NCBI RefSeq assembly: GCF_023856365.1
Contig: NC_064552.1
Location: 248,001 to 312,000 of the forward strand
Direction: 5' to 3'
DNA from: Brienomyrus brachyistius
Taxonomy: Eukaryota; Chordata; Actinopteri; Osteoglossiformes; Mormyridae
Length of the DNA: 64,000 nucleotides
Shown here: one piece after another, positions 1 to 12,856 of the stretch
Layout of the letters: every line of letters begins with the position of its first letter
Numbering within the stretch: position 1 is the stretch's first letter
Notes under the pieces: model-generated
Databases searched by the model: none
What the model was told of the DNA's origin: nothing
What the model saw: the letters and a program-made list of their open reading frames with translations, nothing else
Made by a program: the position numbers and the translations under genes

Positions 1-1347
1 CAAGCTGAAGTACAGCAGACATCAGACCCTGTAGCCATCACCCTGATACCATCACCCTCAAACAGACAGTAATCTGAGCTGGTGGCTCAGCATTCTTCTG
101 CAGAACAGCTAAGATTTATTTTGTTCTGACTTGCGGGGTGAATTTAACCTTTTTCTTAGCAGGCATGTTCTCCGCATCATGCTGGGGGAGAACTGGTACA
201 GGCAGAGAAACCTCCTTAGGATCTATGTCAAATTTGACAGGCCTGTGACCGAGGACTTCTAAACCTGCAGAAAATTTTCAGTAAATAATTTGGTAAATAT
301 GTAAATATCACGAAAGTAATAAACCATGCACTTCTCTGGAGCTGGGGCAAGCTGAGGCTGGCCTCTGATATCCATAACCATTCATGAAGAAGCAAAGATT
401 TTAATGCTGCTCTGTCCTATCACAGGTGGGTAAAGTGCTGTTTTATCCCCCCCCCGCTTTGTTGCACACCCAGCTGTATTCCTGCTGGACCAGGTCCCAC
501 GGAACGGAATGTTCTGGGCAGATAAGCACTGAACACTTTCTGTGTAAGTCAGTGAATCTGACTTATGCGTTTTCAGGGCGTTTATAGTCATTAATGAGGA
601 CGCTCCAGGTTTTATTCCTATTTTGCAGGATAGTGGTGCAGGCAGCTCCTCGTGTGGAAGAGCTCAACGCTGCTCTTTAAGCCAGAAAACAACATCATCA
701 ACCTGTACTGCAGAAAATAACCATACAAGAAACAAAAGCTGCTTTTCAAAAATACACAAAAAGCAGATGTGTGCTTACCACACCTCCTCTCTGGTCTGGG
801 AAAGAACATGAGGCTGGAAGCTACCTTATGACATTTACGATGTGACCCCCCCCCCCCCCCCCCCACTCCCCTACTGTGGGAGGTGGGACGAGTCAGCAGT
901 ACCTCACCCGCACATGTCTGATCCAAACCAGACACTTTGTACAGGCACTACAGCTCCTAATGTGAAGCAGGAGTGCTCCACTGTTTCTGAGGGGGGGCTA
1001 AACTTAAAAAGCTGTATACAATAGTAGGTAAATACATACATTTTTACACATGGGGATTAATGAAGAGAAAAGGTGAAATGTCATACCGATGGACTGACTC
1101 CTGTGCAAACTCGGCAGTGAGGAATTTATACCTATGTGTTTCTGATTCGTTAAGTCTTTAAGGCCGGTTGCTTGACACTGGCCGTGGGCAGGTTTTACCA
1201 CAATAGGATTAGACAGCTAAGCAGAGTCAGTGTATTCCTCCAAAAACACTTCTATCATGCTCATTCTTGCTCATCTAACACCAGGAGTAATCCAAGACAA
1301 TCTATTTATGCATAGCTTACCATATTTTGTTATTCTTATATAAATAC
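1..1347. other. Gene-free stretch
   Basis: No convincing exon on either strand. A homopolymer of about 22 C lies at 845-864. The short open frames here have no recognisable protein character. Confidence 0.5.
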
Positions 1348-1940
1348 ATGGTAACACTCATCAATAATGCATTATAACCACAGTATAAAGATGAAGGATG
1401 CTTTGTACTACATTATGAAGGCATTTATAGTGCATTATAGCTGAGAGCTTCAAAGACCTTTCATAATGTATAATAGCTACGAGCCACAGAACGAAAACCA
1501 TGAGAGCAGGTGTTGGGGCAAACTAACGGGGACAATGACAAAGGACCAAGATCACTGAGGGATCAAAACTGAGAGCATGGAGAAATAAGCAAAGGGGCAA
1601 GCCACACACAAATGCATGACCGTCAGACCACATGCAAGGGCTGACCAGTGACTGGACTGGGGAAATGAGGAAGGCATTTTATAACACCTCTGACAAGGGA
1701 GCAGTCAAGAGGCAGTTGGAGTGAGTCACACGAGGGCTGAAACAAGAGGCAAAAAATGAAGGGAAGAGAGAACGGGAGGGAGAGAATGAGGGCGTATCAA
1801 TAATAAATACGGCTATGACGTTATGCCTTTTCGTGAATAGTTATAGCCGTGTCAATAATACTTTATGAATGCATTATGGTATTTTATGAAAGTGGATGAA
1901 AGTGAATCTTATAGACATGGCATTCATAGAAAGTGTTACC
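1348..1940. mobile_element. MITE-like element with terminal inverted repeats
   Basis: GGTAACACT at 1350-1358 is the exact reverse complement of AGTGTTACC at 1932-1940, and AAATAC flanks both sides (1342-1347 and 1941-1946) as a possible target duplication. Both arms share AATGCATTAT-type motifs familiar from non-autonomous fish transposons. The middle (about 1500-1795) is unlike the arms and may be an inserted piece. No transposase frame. Confidence 0.5.
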
Positions 1941-2095
1941 AAATACGCTGTTCTGAAATTACATGATTCTTCAATAGGGCATCAGGACTGGCAGAGACAC
2001 ATACAAAACAATTATAGCAGATTCCATGCTAGGAAATACTCAGCTAGGTAGAAGCTACGAAATGAGAGGAGAGGAAAATCTACTCTTCAGGACCT

Positions 2096-2405
2096 TAATG
2101 GAAGCATCTCCATCCCACACCTACCAAACCAACCCATCTCCATCCCACACCTACCAAACCAACCCATCTCCGTTCCCTCACCTACCAAACCAACCCATCT
2201 CTGTTCCCTCACCTACCAAACCAACCCATCTCTGTTCCCCCACCTACCAAACCAACCCATCTCTGTTCCCCCACCTACCAAACCAACCCATCTCCGTTCC
2301 CTCACCTACCAAACCAACCCATCTCTGTTCCCCCACCTACCAAACCAACCCATCTCCGTTCCCTCACCTACCAAACCAACCCGTCGCCATCCCCCACCTG
2401 TCATG
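2096..2405. repeat. Minisatellite, about 30-bp unit, block 1
   Basis: About 10 copies of a unit built around CTACCAAACCAACCCATCTC with a variable spacer (CCATCCCAC, CGTTCCCTCAC, TGTTCCCCCAC). The core recurs at 2841-3020. Confidence 0.85.
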
Positions 2406-2840
2406 CCCCTACCGCGTAACATATTGTATATTGTCTACTGTAACTATTTTATACCTATAACTCTTTGTGCACCAGTTGGGGCAGCTTCGAATCTCTTCCT
2501 GCAAGTGGTTTCTCCCCCCCTTTTGTTCCGCTGTCTGCCTCTCCAAGGTCCAAGCTCTCAACAAGGTCTGCAAAACTAACCACAGGCAGCTATCACGAAG
2601 CCAGGTCACACAGTATTCAAAACAATCTCTTCTTGCCTAAAACCTAAGACATAACAGACCCAATATGCCCCCCCTCCCGGGCTACCAATGTCCAATTTTA
2701 CTTCCACAGTGTCAGAGTCCGTTTCCCTAGTCTGGTCATTGACATCGTTCCGTGTTCCTGAGTGTGTCTATTCCGAATAAACCCTGTGTTCATCCGACTC
2801 CCCACCTGCTTCCCCACTCTGTGCCAGTGTGTTCGTGGCA

Positions 2841-3020
2841 CCACCTACCAAACCAACCCATCTCCATCCCCCCACCTACCAAACCAACCCATCTCCATTC
2901 CTCCACTTACCAAACCAACCCATCTCCATCCTCCACTTACCAAACCAACCCATCTCCATCCTCCACTTACCAAACCAACCCATCTCCATCCTCCACTTAC
3001 CAAACCAACCCATCTCAACC
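2841..3020. repeat. Minisatellite, same family, block 2
   Basis: About six copies of the same TACCAAACCAACCCATCTC core with a shorter spacer. The 440-base gap from block 1 is unique sequence, so the two blocks were either split by an insertion or expanded separately. Confidence 0.85.
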
Positions 3021-3574
3021 CATCAGCAGGGGCTCCAAACTGAGGGATAGTATTTCTCTTGCAGTGTTTTGTAACAATAAAAATGTGTTGTGTCCTTTTT
3101 AATTAGGCGACACATACAACTGCTGTTGAATATCGTTATCCCTTAACAATAATAAACAGAAAATTGTTTATATTCATGTATCACAGACAAAAGAAGCACA
3201 TGATGTAGCTAAATCTGTAGAGCTGTTGATCCAGGAAGTACAGCTGCTGTGTTGGGCAGTTTCAAAGCAGGCTATTAAGCGTCTGACAAACAGCCCACGG
3301 ACCACTGTCAGCAGTGAAGCTGTCAGCATGGACTGCTAATGGAGTGCGACTGTTAGCTACCCTGTTGAAAAAGTGTCATCTCTCCTTCTGGGAGACTCAT
3401 TCACATATTTTACAGCCAATTTCCATCCACATGGAAAATACACCCAGTGTTACGGCTGACCGTTAACCACAAAGGTGCGGCATCAAGCCATGCAGATGCT
3501 TGAGACTAAAGTTAGTTCCTGAAGTTGACAATATGACAAATCAAAGTTCAGTTACCCAGTTAACTAGAGAAATC
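3021..3574. other. Unique sequence between arrays
   Basis: AT-rich, no gene recognised. Confidence 0.4.
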
Positions 3575-5795
3575 TGTACTCCTGGATATAGAGAGGGCCA
3601 ATGTGACTGTACTCCTGGTTATAGAGAGGGCCAATGTGACTGTACTCCTGGATATAGAGAGGGCCAATGTGACTGTACTCCTGGATATAGAGAGGGCCAA
3701 TGTGACTGTACTCCTGGATATAGAGAGGGCCAATGTGACTGTACTCCTGGATATAGAGAGGGCCAATGTGACTGTACTCCTGGTTATAGTGAGGGTCTAT
3801 GTGACTGTACTCCTGGTTATAGAGAGGGCCAATGTGACTGTACTCCTGGATATAGAGAGGGTCTATGTGACTGTACTCCTGGATATAGAGAGGGCCAATG
3901 TGACTGTACTCCTGGATATAGAGAGGGCCAATGTGACTGTACTCCTGGATATAGAGAGGGTCTATGTGACTGTACTCCTGGATATAGAGAGGGCCAATGT
4001 GACTGTACTCCTGGATATAGAGAGGGCCAATGTGACTGTACTCCTGGATATAGAGAGGGCCAATGTGACTGTACTCCTGGATATAGAGAGGGCCAATGTG
4101 ACTGTACTCCTGGATATAGAGAGGGCCAATGTGACTGTACTCCTGGATATAGAGAGGGTCTATGTGACTGTACTCCTGGATATAGAGAGGGCCAATGTGA
4201 CTGTACTCCTGGTTATAGAGAGGGCCAATGTGACTGTACTCCTGGATATAGAGAGGGCCTATGTGACTGTACTCCTGGTTATAGTGAGGGTCTATGTGAC
4301 TGTACTCCTGGATATAGAGAGGGTCTATGTGACTGTACTCCTGGATATAGAGAGGGCCAATGTGACTGTACTCCTGGATATAGAGAGGGCCAATGTGACT
4401 GTAGTCCTGGATATAGAGAGGGTCTATGTGACTGTACTCCTGGATATAGAGAGGGCCAATGTGACTGTACTCCTGGATATAGAGAGGGCCAATGTGACTG
4501 TACTCCTGGTTATAGAGAGGGCCAATGTGACTGTACTCCTGGATATAGAGAGGGTCTATGTGACTGTACTCCTGGATATAGAGAGGGCCAATGTGACTGT
4601 ACTCCTGGATATAGAGAGGGCCAATGTGACTGTACTCCTGGATATAGAGAGGGCCAATGTGACTGTACTCCTGGATATAGAGAGGGCCAATGTGACTGTA
4701 CTCCTGGATATAGAGAGGGCCAATGTGACTGTACTCCTGGATATAGAGAGGGCCAATGTGACTGTACTCCTGGATATAGAGAGGGTCTATGTGACTGTAC
4801 TCCTGGATATAGAGAGGGCCAATGTGACTGTACTCCTGGATATAGAGAGGGCCAATGTGACTGTACTCCTGGTTATAGAGAGGGCCAATGTGACTGTACT
4901 CCTGGATATAGAGAGGGCCAATGTGACTGTACTCCTGGATATAGAGAGGGCCAATGTGACTGTACTCCTGGATATAGAGAGGGTCTATGTGACTGTACTC
5001 CTGGTTATAGAGAGGGCCAATGTGACTGTACTCCTGGATATAGAGAGGGCCAATGTGACTGTACTCCTGGATATAGAGAGGGCCAATGTGACTGTACTCC
5101 TGGATATAGAGAGGGCCAATGTGACTGTACTCCTGGATATAGAGAGGGCCAATGTGACTGTACTCCTGGATATAGAGAGGGCCAATGTGACTGTACTCCT
5201 GGATATAGAGAGGGCCAATGTGACTGTACTCCTGGATATAGAGAGGGTCTATGTGACTGTACTCCTGGTTATAGAGAGGGTCTATGTGACTGTACTCCTG
5301 GTTATAGTGAGGGTCTATGTGACTGTACTCCTGGTTATAGAGAGGGTCTATGTGACTGTACTCCTGGTTATAGAGAGGGTCTATGTGACTGTACTCCTGG
5401 ATATAGAGAGGGCCAATGTGACTGTACTCCTGGATATAGAGAGGGCCAATGTGACTGTACTCCTGGATATAGAGAGGGCCAATGTGACTGTACTCCTGGA
5501 TATAGAGAGGGCCAATGTGACTGTACTCCTGGATATAGAGAGGGCCAATGTGACTGTACTCCTGGATATAGAGAGGGCCAATGTGACTGTACTCCTGGAT
5601 ATAGAGAGGGCCAATGTGACTGTACTCCTAGATATAGAGAGGGTCTATGTGACTGTACTCCTGGTTATAGAGAGGGTCTATGTGACTGTACTCCTGGTTA
5701 TAGTGAGGGTCTATGTGACTGTACTCCTGGTTATAGAGAGGGTCTATGTGACTGTACTCCTGGTTATAGAGAGGGTCTATGTGACTGTACTCCTG
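3575..5795. repeat. 33-bp minisatellite, about 67 copies
   Basis: The unit carries ACTCCTGGATATAGAGAGGG followed by CCAATGTGACTGT. Variants are GGA/GGT TAT, GGCCAA/GGTCTA and AGAGAG/AGTGAG. Because 33 is a multiple of three and the unit lacks stops in several frames, it leaves long open frames; one reads CTPGYREGQCD repeatedly. A block of variants near 5269-5395 recurs 396 bases (12 units) later. No promoter, signal peptide or flanking exon supports translation. Confidence 0.9.
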
Positions 5796-6117
5796 GACTC
5801 CTGCCTCACACCTCTGGGACCCGGGTAGGAGTGTGGTCTCATTGTAACGGCGGCATGTTGGCGTGTCTCAGTGCAGATCTGCAAGCAGCAGAGGGATATG
5901 ATACATCAGCCAGGCCTCAAGCAGCCTTCACAGCACACCTGACCGTGTTCACCGACTTTCTGTGGCTGGCGTAGCATTCAGAATGACGATGACGTGAAAT
6001 TGCTATGACCTGAGGCAGCCCAGACATTAAATAACTGCCCCTAGCTATGACCTGAGGTGGCCATCTATGATGGACTGGGCAGCAGAGGGATAGAGGTAAT
6101 GAGTAATCAGGTATAAG

Positions 6118-6163
6118 ATGGATGGATGGGTGGATAGATGGATGGATGGATGGATGGATGGGT
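6118..6163. repeat. GATG microsatellite
   Basis: GATGGATGGATGG-type tetranucleotide tract directly left of the V-SINE target duplication. Similar short tracts sit at 7018-7046 and 55183-55200. Confidence 0.85.
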
Positions 6164-6173
6164 GGTAAAAATC

Positions 6174-6533
6174 CATCCATCCATCCATTTTTCAAACCGC
6201 TTATCCCATTGGGTGGCGGGGGGTCCGGAGCCTATCCCGGAAGCAATGGGCACGAGGCAGGGAACAACCCAGGATGGGGGGCCAGCCCATCACAGGGCAC
6301 ACTCACACACCAGTCACTCACACATGCACACCTACAGGCAATTTAGCAACTCCAATTAGCCTCAGCATGTTTTTGGACTGTGGGGGGAAACCGGAGAACC
6401 CGGAGGAAACCCCATGACGACATGGGGAGAACATGCAAACTCCACACACATGTGACCCAGGCGGAGACTCGAACCCAGGTCCCAGAGGTATGAGGCAACA
6501 GTGCTAACCACTGCACCACCATGCCACCCCCGC
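6174..6533 (-). mobile_element. V-SINE, complete, with 10-bp target site duplication
   Basis: Read on the minus strand: a tRNA-like head with an A-box-like GTGCAGTGGTTAGCACTG and a B-box-like GGTTCGAGTCTC, then the V-SINE central domain (GTGTGGAGTTTGCATGTTCT, TTTCCTCCGG, CAGTCCAAAAACATG), then a LINE-like tail ending in GGATGGATGG. The direct repeat GGTAAAAATC at 6164-6173 and 6534-6543 is a perfect target duplication, so insertion was by target-primed retrotransposition and is fairly young. Confidence 0.88.
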
Positions 6534-6543
6534 GGTAAAAATC

Positions 6544-7330
6544 ATTTTGACAATTTTATTTTTTAATACAGGTGGTGTAAAAAAGTTTTTCTTTCTTTGT
6601 GAGGACATTTTCTGAAATACTCTGACACACACTGCTGCATGACGCTCAGTTTGACCAACACGATTTCTGGCAGAGTCCTTTAATGGAAAGAGCACATGCT
6701 GAAGTCTACCAGCAGACTATGTGGCTGATGTGGGAATTACAGAGAACAGCTTGGATAGGGAGAGCAGTCTGCTAGAGCAGAACACACAGCACACATCCTA
6801 TCATTCAGTCAGGAAGGGCTGGAGTGTTTAGCGTAGAGTACAGTAGAGTAGAATTGAGTAGAGTAGAGATGCTGCATCAACGTCACTCTGCAAGCCAGAC
6901 CGGCCTGTCTGCATGGTCTGAGCACAGCTTTTTAAATCGTGTTCCACCATCTGTTGGCTCACGGCTTGGATACCACATGGAAAAGAGCAGCATACTGACC
7001 AGCACATGTCAAAGAGAATGGATGGATGGATGGATGGATGAATGGATGGGACACATGCTGAATGATGGTATTGAGTCATACCAACATTTATCCTGATTTT
7101 ACTAACTGCTGTATATGGTTTCCATTCACAAGAAGGTGGTACTAAATGAATTAATAGGAAAACACATTTCAATGATGCAGAATAAGGAGCTTCTGATTTA
7201 ATTCTGCCAGGAACAATAACAATGCAGACAGTGGACAGTATCGTGTCACTATGAGTAACACACAAGGTGCACAAATCGAAGGCTGGTGATTTGGTTCCCA
7301 CTACGTGTAATACCTGCATGTTGCCCCAAT
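6544..7330. other. Gene-free stretch
   Basis: A short GAGTA/GTAGA-rich run (about 6830-6870) and a GATG tract at 7018-7046; nothing else recognised. Confidence 0.4.
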
Positions 7331-7394
7331 GTTTTTACAGGTTTCTGCCAGGAATTTGGGGTTTAATGTTTCTAAATTGCCCATAGTATATGAT

Positions 7395-7600
7395 TGTGTG
7401 TGTATGTATGTGTGTTTGTATGTATGCGTGTGTCTGAATTTGCATGTGCATGTCTGTATATGTATCTGTGTTTGTATGTCTGTGTTTGTATGTGTGTGTG
7501 TGTCTGTATTTGTATGTCAGTGTATGTATATGTGTGTGTGTGTCTGTATTTGTATGTCAGTGTATGTGTGTGTGTGTGTGTGTCTGTGTGTGTGTATGAG
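7395..7600. repeat. TG-rich microsatellite
   Basis: Interrupted (TG)n with TGTATG and TGTCTG variants. The open frames across it are rich in Cys and Val by composition only. A short SINE-tail-like piece with GGATGGATG follows at about 7615-7670. Confidence 0.85.
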
Positions 7601-7739
7601 ACCTGTAATGCACAGACACGCCATGACCCTTGCTCAGGATGGGCAACTGGAAGATCAATGGATGGATGAAAATATTGATCTATTAAGTGAGGATAGATGT
7701 CTGGAAAGTTTGAGAGCCTGTGGCATGCCGGCCCCTGTA

Positions 7740-8333
7740 GTAATATAACAGTAAGCCTTTAGATTAACATCAAAGACACTGTGCAGTGATATAACGGAGA
7801 GCCTTTAGATTAACATCACGGACACTGTGCAGTGATATAATGGAGAGCCTTTAGATTAACATCACGGACACTGTGCAGTGATATAATGGAGAGCCTTTAG
7901 ATTAACATCACACACACTGTGCAGTGATATAACAGAAAGCCTTTAGATTAACATCACACACACTGTGCAGTGATATAAAGGAGAGCCTTTAGATTAACAT
8001 CACACACACTGTGCAGTGATATCACAGAAAGCCTTTAGATTAACATCACAGACACTGTGCAGTGATATAACGGAGAGCCTTTAGATTAACATCACACAAA
8101 CTGTGCAGTGATATAACGGAAAGCCTTTAGATTAACATCACACACACTGTGTAGTGATATAACGGAGAGCCTTTAGATTAACATCACACACACTGTGCAG
8201 TGATATAATGGAAAGCCTTTAGATTAACATCACAGACACTGTGCAGTGATATAACGGAAAGCCTTTAGATTAACGTCACACACACTGTGTAGTGATATAA
8301 CGGAAAGGCTTTAGATTAACGTCACACACACTG
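7740..8333. repeat. 46-bp minisatellite, about 13 copies
   Basis: The unit contains GCCTTTAGATTAACATCAC and ACTGTGCAGTGATATAA. Copies are 90-98 percent alike by eye. Confidence 0.9.
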
Positions 8334-10040
8334 CTCTCCAGTACCACTGCAGCATGACGTCCTCAAACCACAAACGCATACATCAAATTCATTTTAGTGG
8401 TGTGACTTCACCCATTTTTGCCACCATCAATTAATCTCATAGAACTGAGATCATTTGAGAAATGATTTTTCAAACTTTGTTTTGGATGAACACTTTTTAA
8501 CATCATGTTTCTGTTTTCATTGGACCTTTCTAATAGTAGAAGTCTTGGGTCTCTTAGTTACGGGCTGTTTTGTGTTTTCCTACAGTTGCTCTTGCTAAGT
8601 TCTTACCCCCCAAGACTGAGTTTATAGGCTCGAACACAATGACTGCACACAGGCTTGTGCTGGCTAGGGTTTGTCTCCTCAGTGCCCATGGTGTTAACGG
8701 TACTGACGGTCCTCCTGTGTCTGCTGCTCTGCTCCGCAAATGTGCGCATAGTGCTCCGTGTGAGTACATGCATGCACACAGATCCCGGAGGCAGCGGCGC
8801 TGGCCCCCTGCTCCCTCACCAGTGCTCGCACATTCCTCTCAGCTCATTTTGCCTCTTTATGACAGGGTATAAATAACGCAAGCTGCCATGGTCACAGAAA
8901 CTGCCTGCTCAAGCCTGTCGCTGCCCTCTGGTGGCTCAGTGCGAATAACAGCACATCCAGCCTGCTACCACCTCCTCACTGCATGAGGCTGATCCAGCCA
9001 CTGCCATGGAGACAATGCTCAGAGGGTAAAGCTCTGCATGTTCCACTTTCTGTTTTGCTTTTGTTGTATGAACAACTTTTGTTGTTTTGCTGTATGAACA
9101 CATGTTGTAAGGACGAATGTTTCTGTGTCTGCGGCAATGCCCTGTTGCCATTTACCACTGTCTGTGAGTTAGACAGGCTGCACTGCATCTCAGAATTTAT
9201 TTCATTTGATGAAATATTGCACTGGGAACTGAAACTGTTCTCGAAAATGCTTGGGGAGAATTTTCCAGACTGCTGCCTCGGGAAGAGTAACACGGTAGAG
9301 AATGTGTGGAAATGTCAAAGCCGTTCACGGTGCTGCTGAACACCGTCCATACACACTTCCTGGGCCAGGAGGACTTTTCCACCACTGGGAAAGAGGCTGT
9401 CAGCCTGGTGGAAAAATTCTTGCAAAACCAGTGGCTGGTTCCAGTGTCCATCGCCTGCTACATATACCGTACTGTTATTAAAATGCAATGAGCCAGTAAA
9501 AAGTAAAGTAAATATATCAAAACTAAACAATGTTTAAAGAGCCTCATTCCACTGGATGACCCACTTAATTTACACACACACATATATAACAGGTACAAAA
9601 GTTAAAATTAATCAATATCTGTGCTATCTCACAGACTAGTCTGGTTGAAATTACTGTCTTTATACTGTAAATCCCTTGGAATGTGTGATCTTATCTCTTA
9701 AATTCATAGGCGCTTATATCCTGACATAGTCACAAATTTCTTACAAGGCTAATTATTTCCAGACTACATGCCAGAGCCAGTGCTGGTCAGCACAGCAAAC
9801 ATCCAGCTAAACGTAAATGGGCTCTTTTAAGCTCACAACAGCATTCTTTTGTTTTTTCGACATGCCTGCTTCCTAGGATGCCGATTTTTTACATGCACCC
9901 CAAGAAGTCCCCAAGATGAATTTTACTGGCCCACAAACCCATTGGACCAACAGGAAAATGCCCGGAATACCAGTCCAGGCCAGTAACAAACCCCCAACAT
10001 TATCCCGAAAAGGAAAAGCCATGTCCAGCACCATATTACC
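8334..10040. other. Gene-free stretch
   Basis: No exon that I can defend. A 61-codon frame at 9306-9491 (plus) has a protein-like composition (FLGQEDFSTTGKEAVSLVEK) but no recognised family and no supporting splice context. Confidence 0.4.
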
Positions 10041-10049
10041 ATATGGAAT

Positions 10050-11620
10050 ACCTACCAAACAAACCATACCCGACACCTTCATTATACCTACCAAACAAAC
10101 CATACCCGACACCTTCATTATACCTACCAAACAAACCATACCCGACACCTTCATTATACCTACCAACAAACCATATCCGACACCTTCATTATGCCTACCA
10201 AACAAACCATACCCGACACCTTCATTATACCTACCAAACAAACCATACCCGACACCTTCATTATACCTACCAACAAACCATATCCGACACCTTCATTATG
10301 CCTACCAAACAAACCATACCCGACACCTTCATTATACCTACCAAACAAACCATACCCGACACCTTCATTATGCCTACCAAACAAACCATACCCGACACCT
10401 TCATTATGCCTACCAAACAAACCATATCCAACACCTTCATTATACCTACCAAACAAACCATACCCGACACCTTCATTATGCCTACCAAACAAACCATATC
10501 CGACACCTTCATTATGCCTACCAAACAAACCATATCCGACACCTTCATTATGCCTACCAAACAAACCATATCCGACACCTTCATTATGCCTACCAAACAA
10601 ACCATATCCGACACCTTCATTATGCCTACCAAACAAACCATATCCGACACCTTCATTATGCCTACCAAACAAACCATACCCGACACCTTCATTATGCCTA
10701 CCAAACAAACCATACCCGACACCTTCATTATGCCTACCAAGCAAACCATACCCGACACCTTCATTATACCTACCAAACAAACCATATCTGACACCTTCAT
10801 TATGCCTACCAAACAAACCATATCCGACACCTTCATTATACCTACCAAACAAACCATATCCGACACCTTCATTATGCCTACCAAACAAACCATACCCGAC
10901 ACCTTCATTATGCCTACCAAACAAACCATAACCGACACCTTCATTATACCTACCAAACAAACCATATCCGACACCTTCATTATACCTACCAAACAAACCA
11001 TATCCGACACCTTCATTATGCCTACCAAACAAACCATATCCGACACCTTCATTATACCTACCAAACAAACCATATCCGACACCTTCATTATACCTACCAA
11101 ACAAACCATATCCGACACCTTCATTATGCCTACCAAACAAACCATATCCGACACCTTCATTATACCTACCAAACAAACCATATCCGACACCTTCATTATA
11201 CCTACCAAACAAACCATATTCGACACCTTCATTTTACCTACCAAACAAACCATACCCAACACCTTCATTATTCCTACCAAACAAACCATACCCGACACCT
11301 TCATTATACCTACCAAACAAACCATATTCGACACCTTCATTATACCTACCAAACAAACCATATTCGACACCTTCATTATGCCTACCAAACAAACCATATC
11401 CGACACCTTCATTATGCCTACCAAACAAACCATATCCGACACCTTCATTTTGCCTATTAAACAAACCATACCCGACACCTTCATTATACCTACCAAACAA
11501 ACCATATCCGACACCTTCATTATGCCTACCAAACAAACCATATCCGACACCTTCATTATGCCTACCAAACAAACCATATTCGACACCTTCATTATACCTA
11601 CCAAACAATCCATATCTGAC
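10050..11620. repeat. 36-bp minisatellite, about 44 copies
   Basis: The unit carries CTACCAAACAAACCATA then TCCGACACCTTCATTATGC. It shares the CTACCAAAC(A/C)AACC core with the arrays at 2.1 and 2.9 kb. The 36-bp period creates long stop-free frames on both strands, which are not evidence of genes. Divergent copies trail off to about 11940. Confidence 0.92.
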
Positions 11621-12381
11621 ACAAAATGCCTACAAAAGAACAATATCCAAAGTCAGCATTATGGCATAAAAACAATAAAACAAAAATATTAATAAATAAT
11701 AAAAATATTATCATCCCTACATAAACAATCCATACCTAATACTAATTAAGCTTGTGCCTAAAAAATTATCCATTGTTAACCTTGTGTCTACAAAACAAAC
11801 TACACCGAATATTAACACTGTGCCTAAAAAAACTAACTATGAAATATTAACACTGTGGTTATAAAAACAAAACACATCCGATGTCAAGATTAAGCCTACA
11901 AAGACAATCCATGTCTACGGTCAGAATTATGTCTACAACATGCCTGTCTTGGTAAAAACTTGAGCTGCTGAAACATCATTTTAGCGTGTTTTAATCACAC
12001 ATTCTAAGTTACCTTTAAGACATTAACGCGTCGCATTGCAAAATTATTTCAGAAAATGTTCCGAACCGAAGGTATCTGCGCCATCAGTCACACACTTCCA
12101 CAGTCAAAAATTCAGATCCATAAGTATCTGAATGAGCTGAAGTGCCTTTATCCTGCATGCAACAGAGCACCCCCCCCCCCCACCCGATTTCTCTCCATCT
12201 CCTACTTTTCTCTTTACGGTCCTCGCTTATTTCCACTAAAAACTATGCAGCGAAAGTAAGTTCTATCCATACACATCGCTTCGAAAATAAACCAGGCTCG
12301 GTTCAGCACGTTGAGAGCTGTAAAGTGAAGCAGCTGCAGACGAACACATCAGCCCTGGATTGACGGGCTCCAGCCCAGCGC

Positions 12382-12390
12382 TATATAAAG
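12382..12390 (+). promoter_or_regulatory. TATA box of thbs2
   Basis: TATATAAAG lies about 30 bases before a plausible initiator around 12410-12420. A candidate non-coding first exon then ends at a GT donor after 12468 (ACCG/GTATCT). The acceptor of exon 2 is not certain: the AG at 12720-12721 and the one at 12742-12743 both fit. The transcription start is inferred, not seen. Confidence 0.65.
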
Positions 12391-12856
12391 AGCAGCGCCG
12401 CGCCGCTCAGTCGCAGCATTTCACTCAAGCCTTCCGACTGTGGAGCGCTCTCGGACTCGTACTCACCGGTATCTTACCTACCTTTTATGACAATATTTTA
12501 TTCATGTTTATTTTTAATTATCTGGATATTTGAAAATATATCAGGTTGTACCCATCTGAGGTTTCATCGTCTTGCTCAGGTAAAATTAAGTGCTTATATT
12601 TCCGAATGAATCGGTTAGCTTCACATTACAAAAACACATTTTTGAAATATGTAAACAGATCTTTTTAACTATAGTGATATTTCAAATGTGCATGTATTGT
12701 TTGGCTGGTTGGTTAATTCAGTTCACTGTGTGGTTGTCACCAGTTTCCGCTTCAATAACTTTTGTGATAAGCGCGATAAATGCGTTAAGGAGAGCCAAAC
12801 TGAAGGTTTACGTGGCTCCGATGGTGCTCATTGGCCTTTGTTTCCGCGAAGGAGCT

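Noticed and set aside
3575..5795. CRISPR array
   Set aside because: Regular spacing but no unique spacers, no cas genes, and a vertebrate context; it is a plain minisatellite. The same applies to the other arrays.
7329..7748. Cys/Val-rich 139-codon frame
   Set aside because: It is a TG microsatellite read as protein.
9306..9491. 61-codon protein-like frame
   Set aside because: Looks coding by composition, with a faint DEP-like feel, but it is short, isolated and has no clear splice sites or recognised family.
10043..11692. Long open frames over the 36-bp array on both strands (up to 549 codons)
   Set aside because: The period is a multiple of three and the unit lacks stops, so frames open by arithmetic on both strands; composition simply repeats and there is no start context or splice partner.
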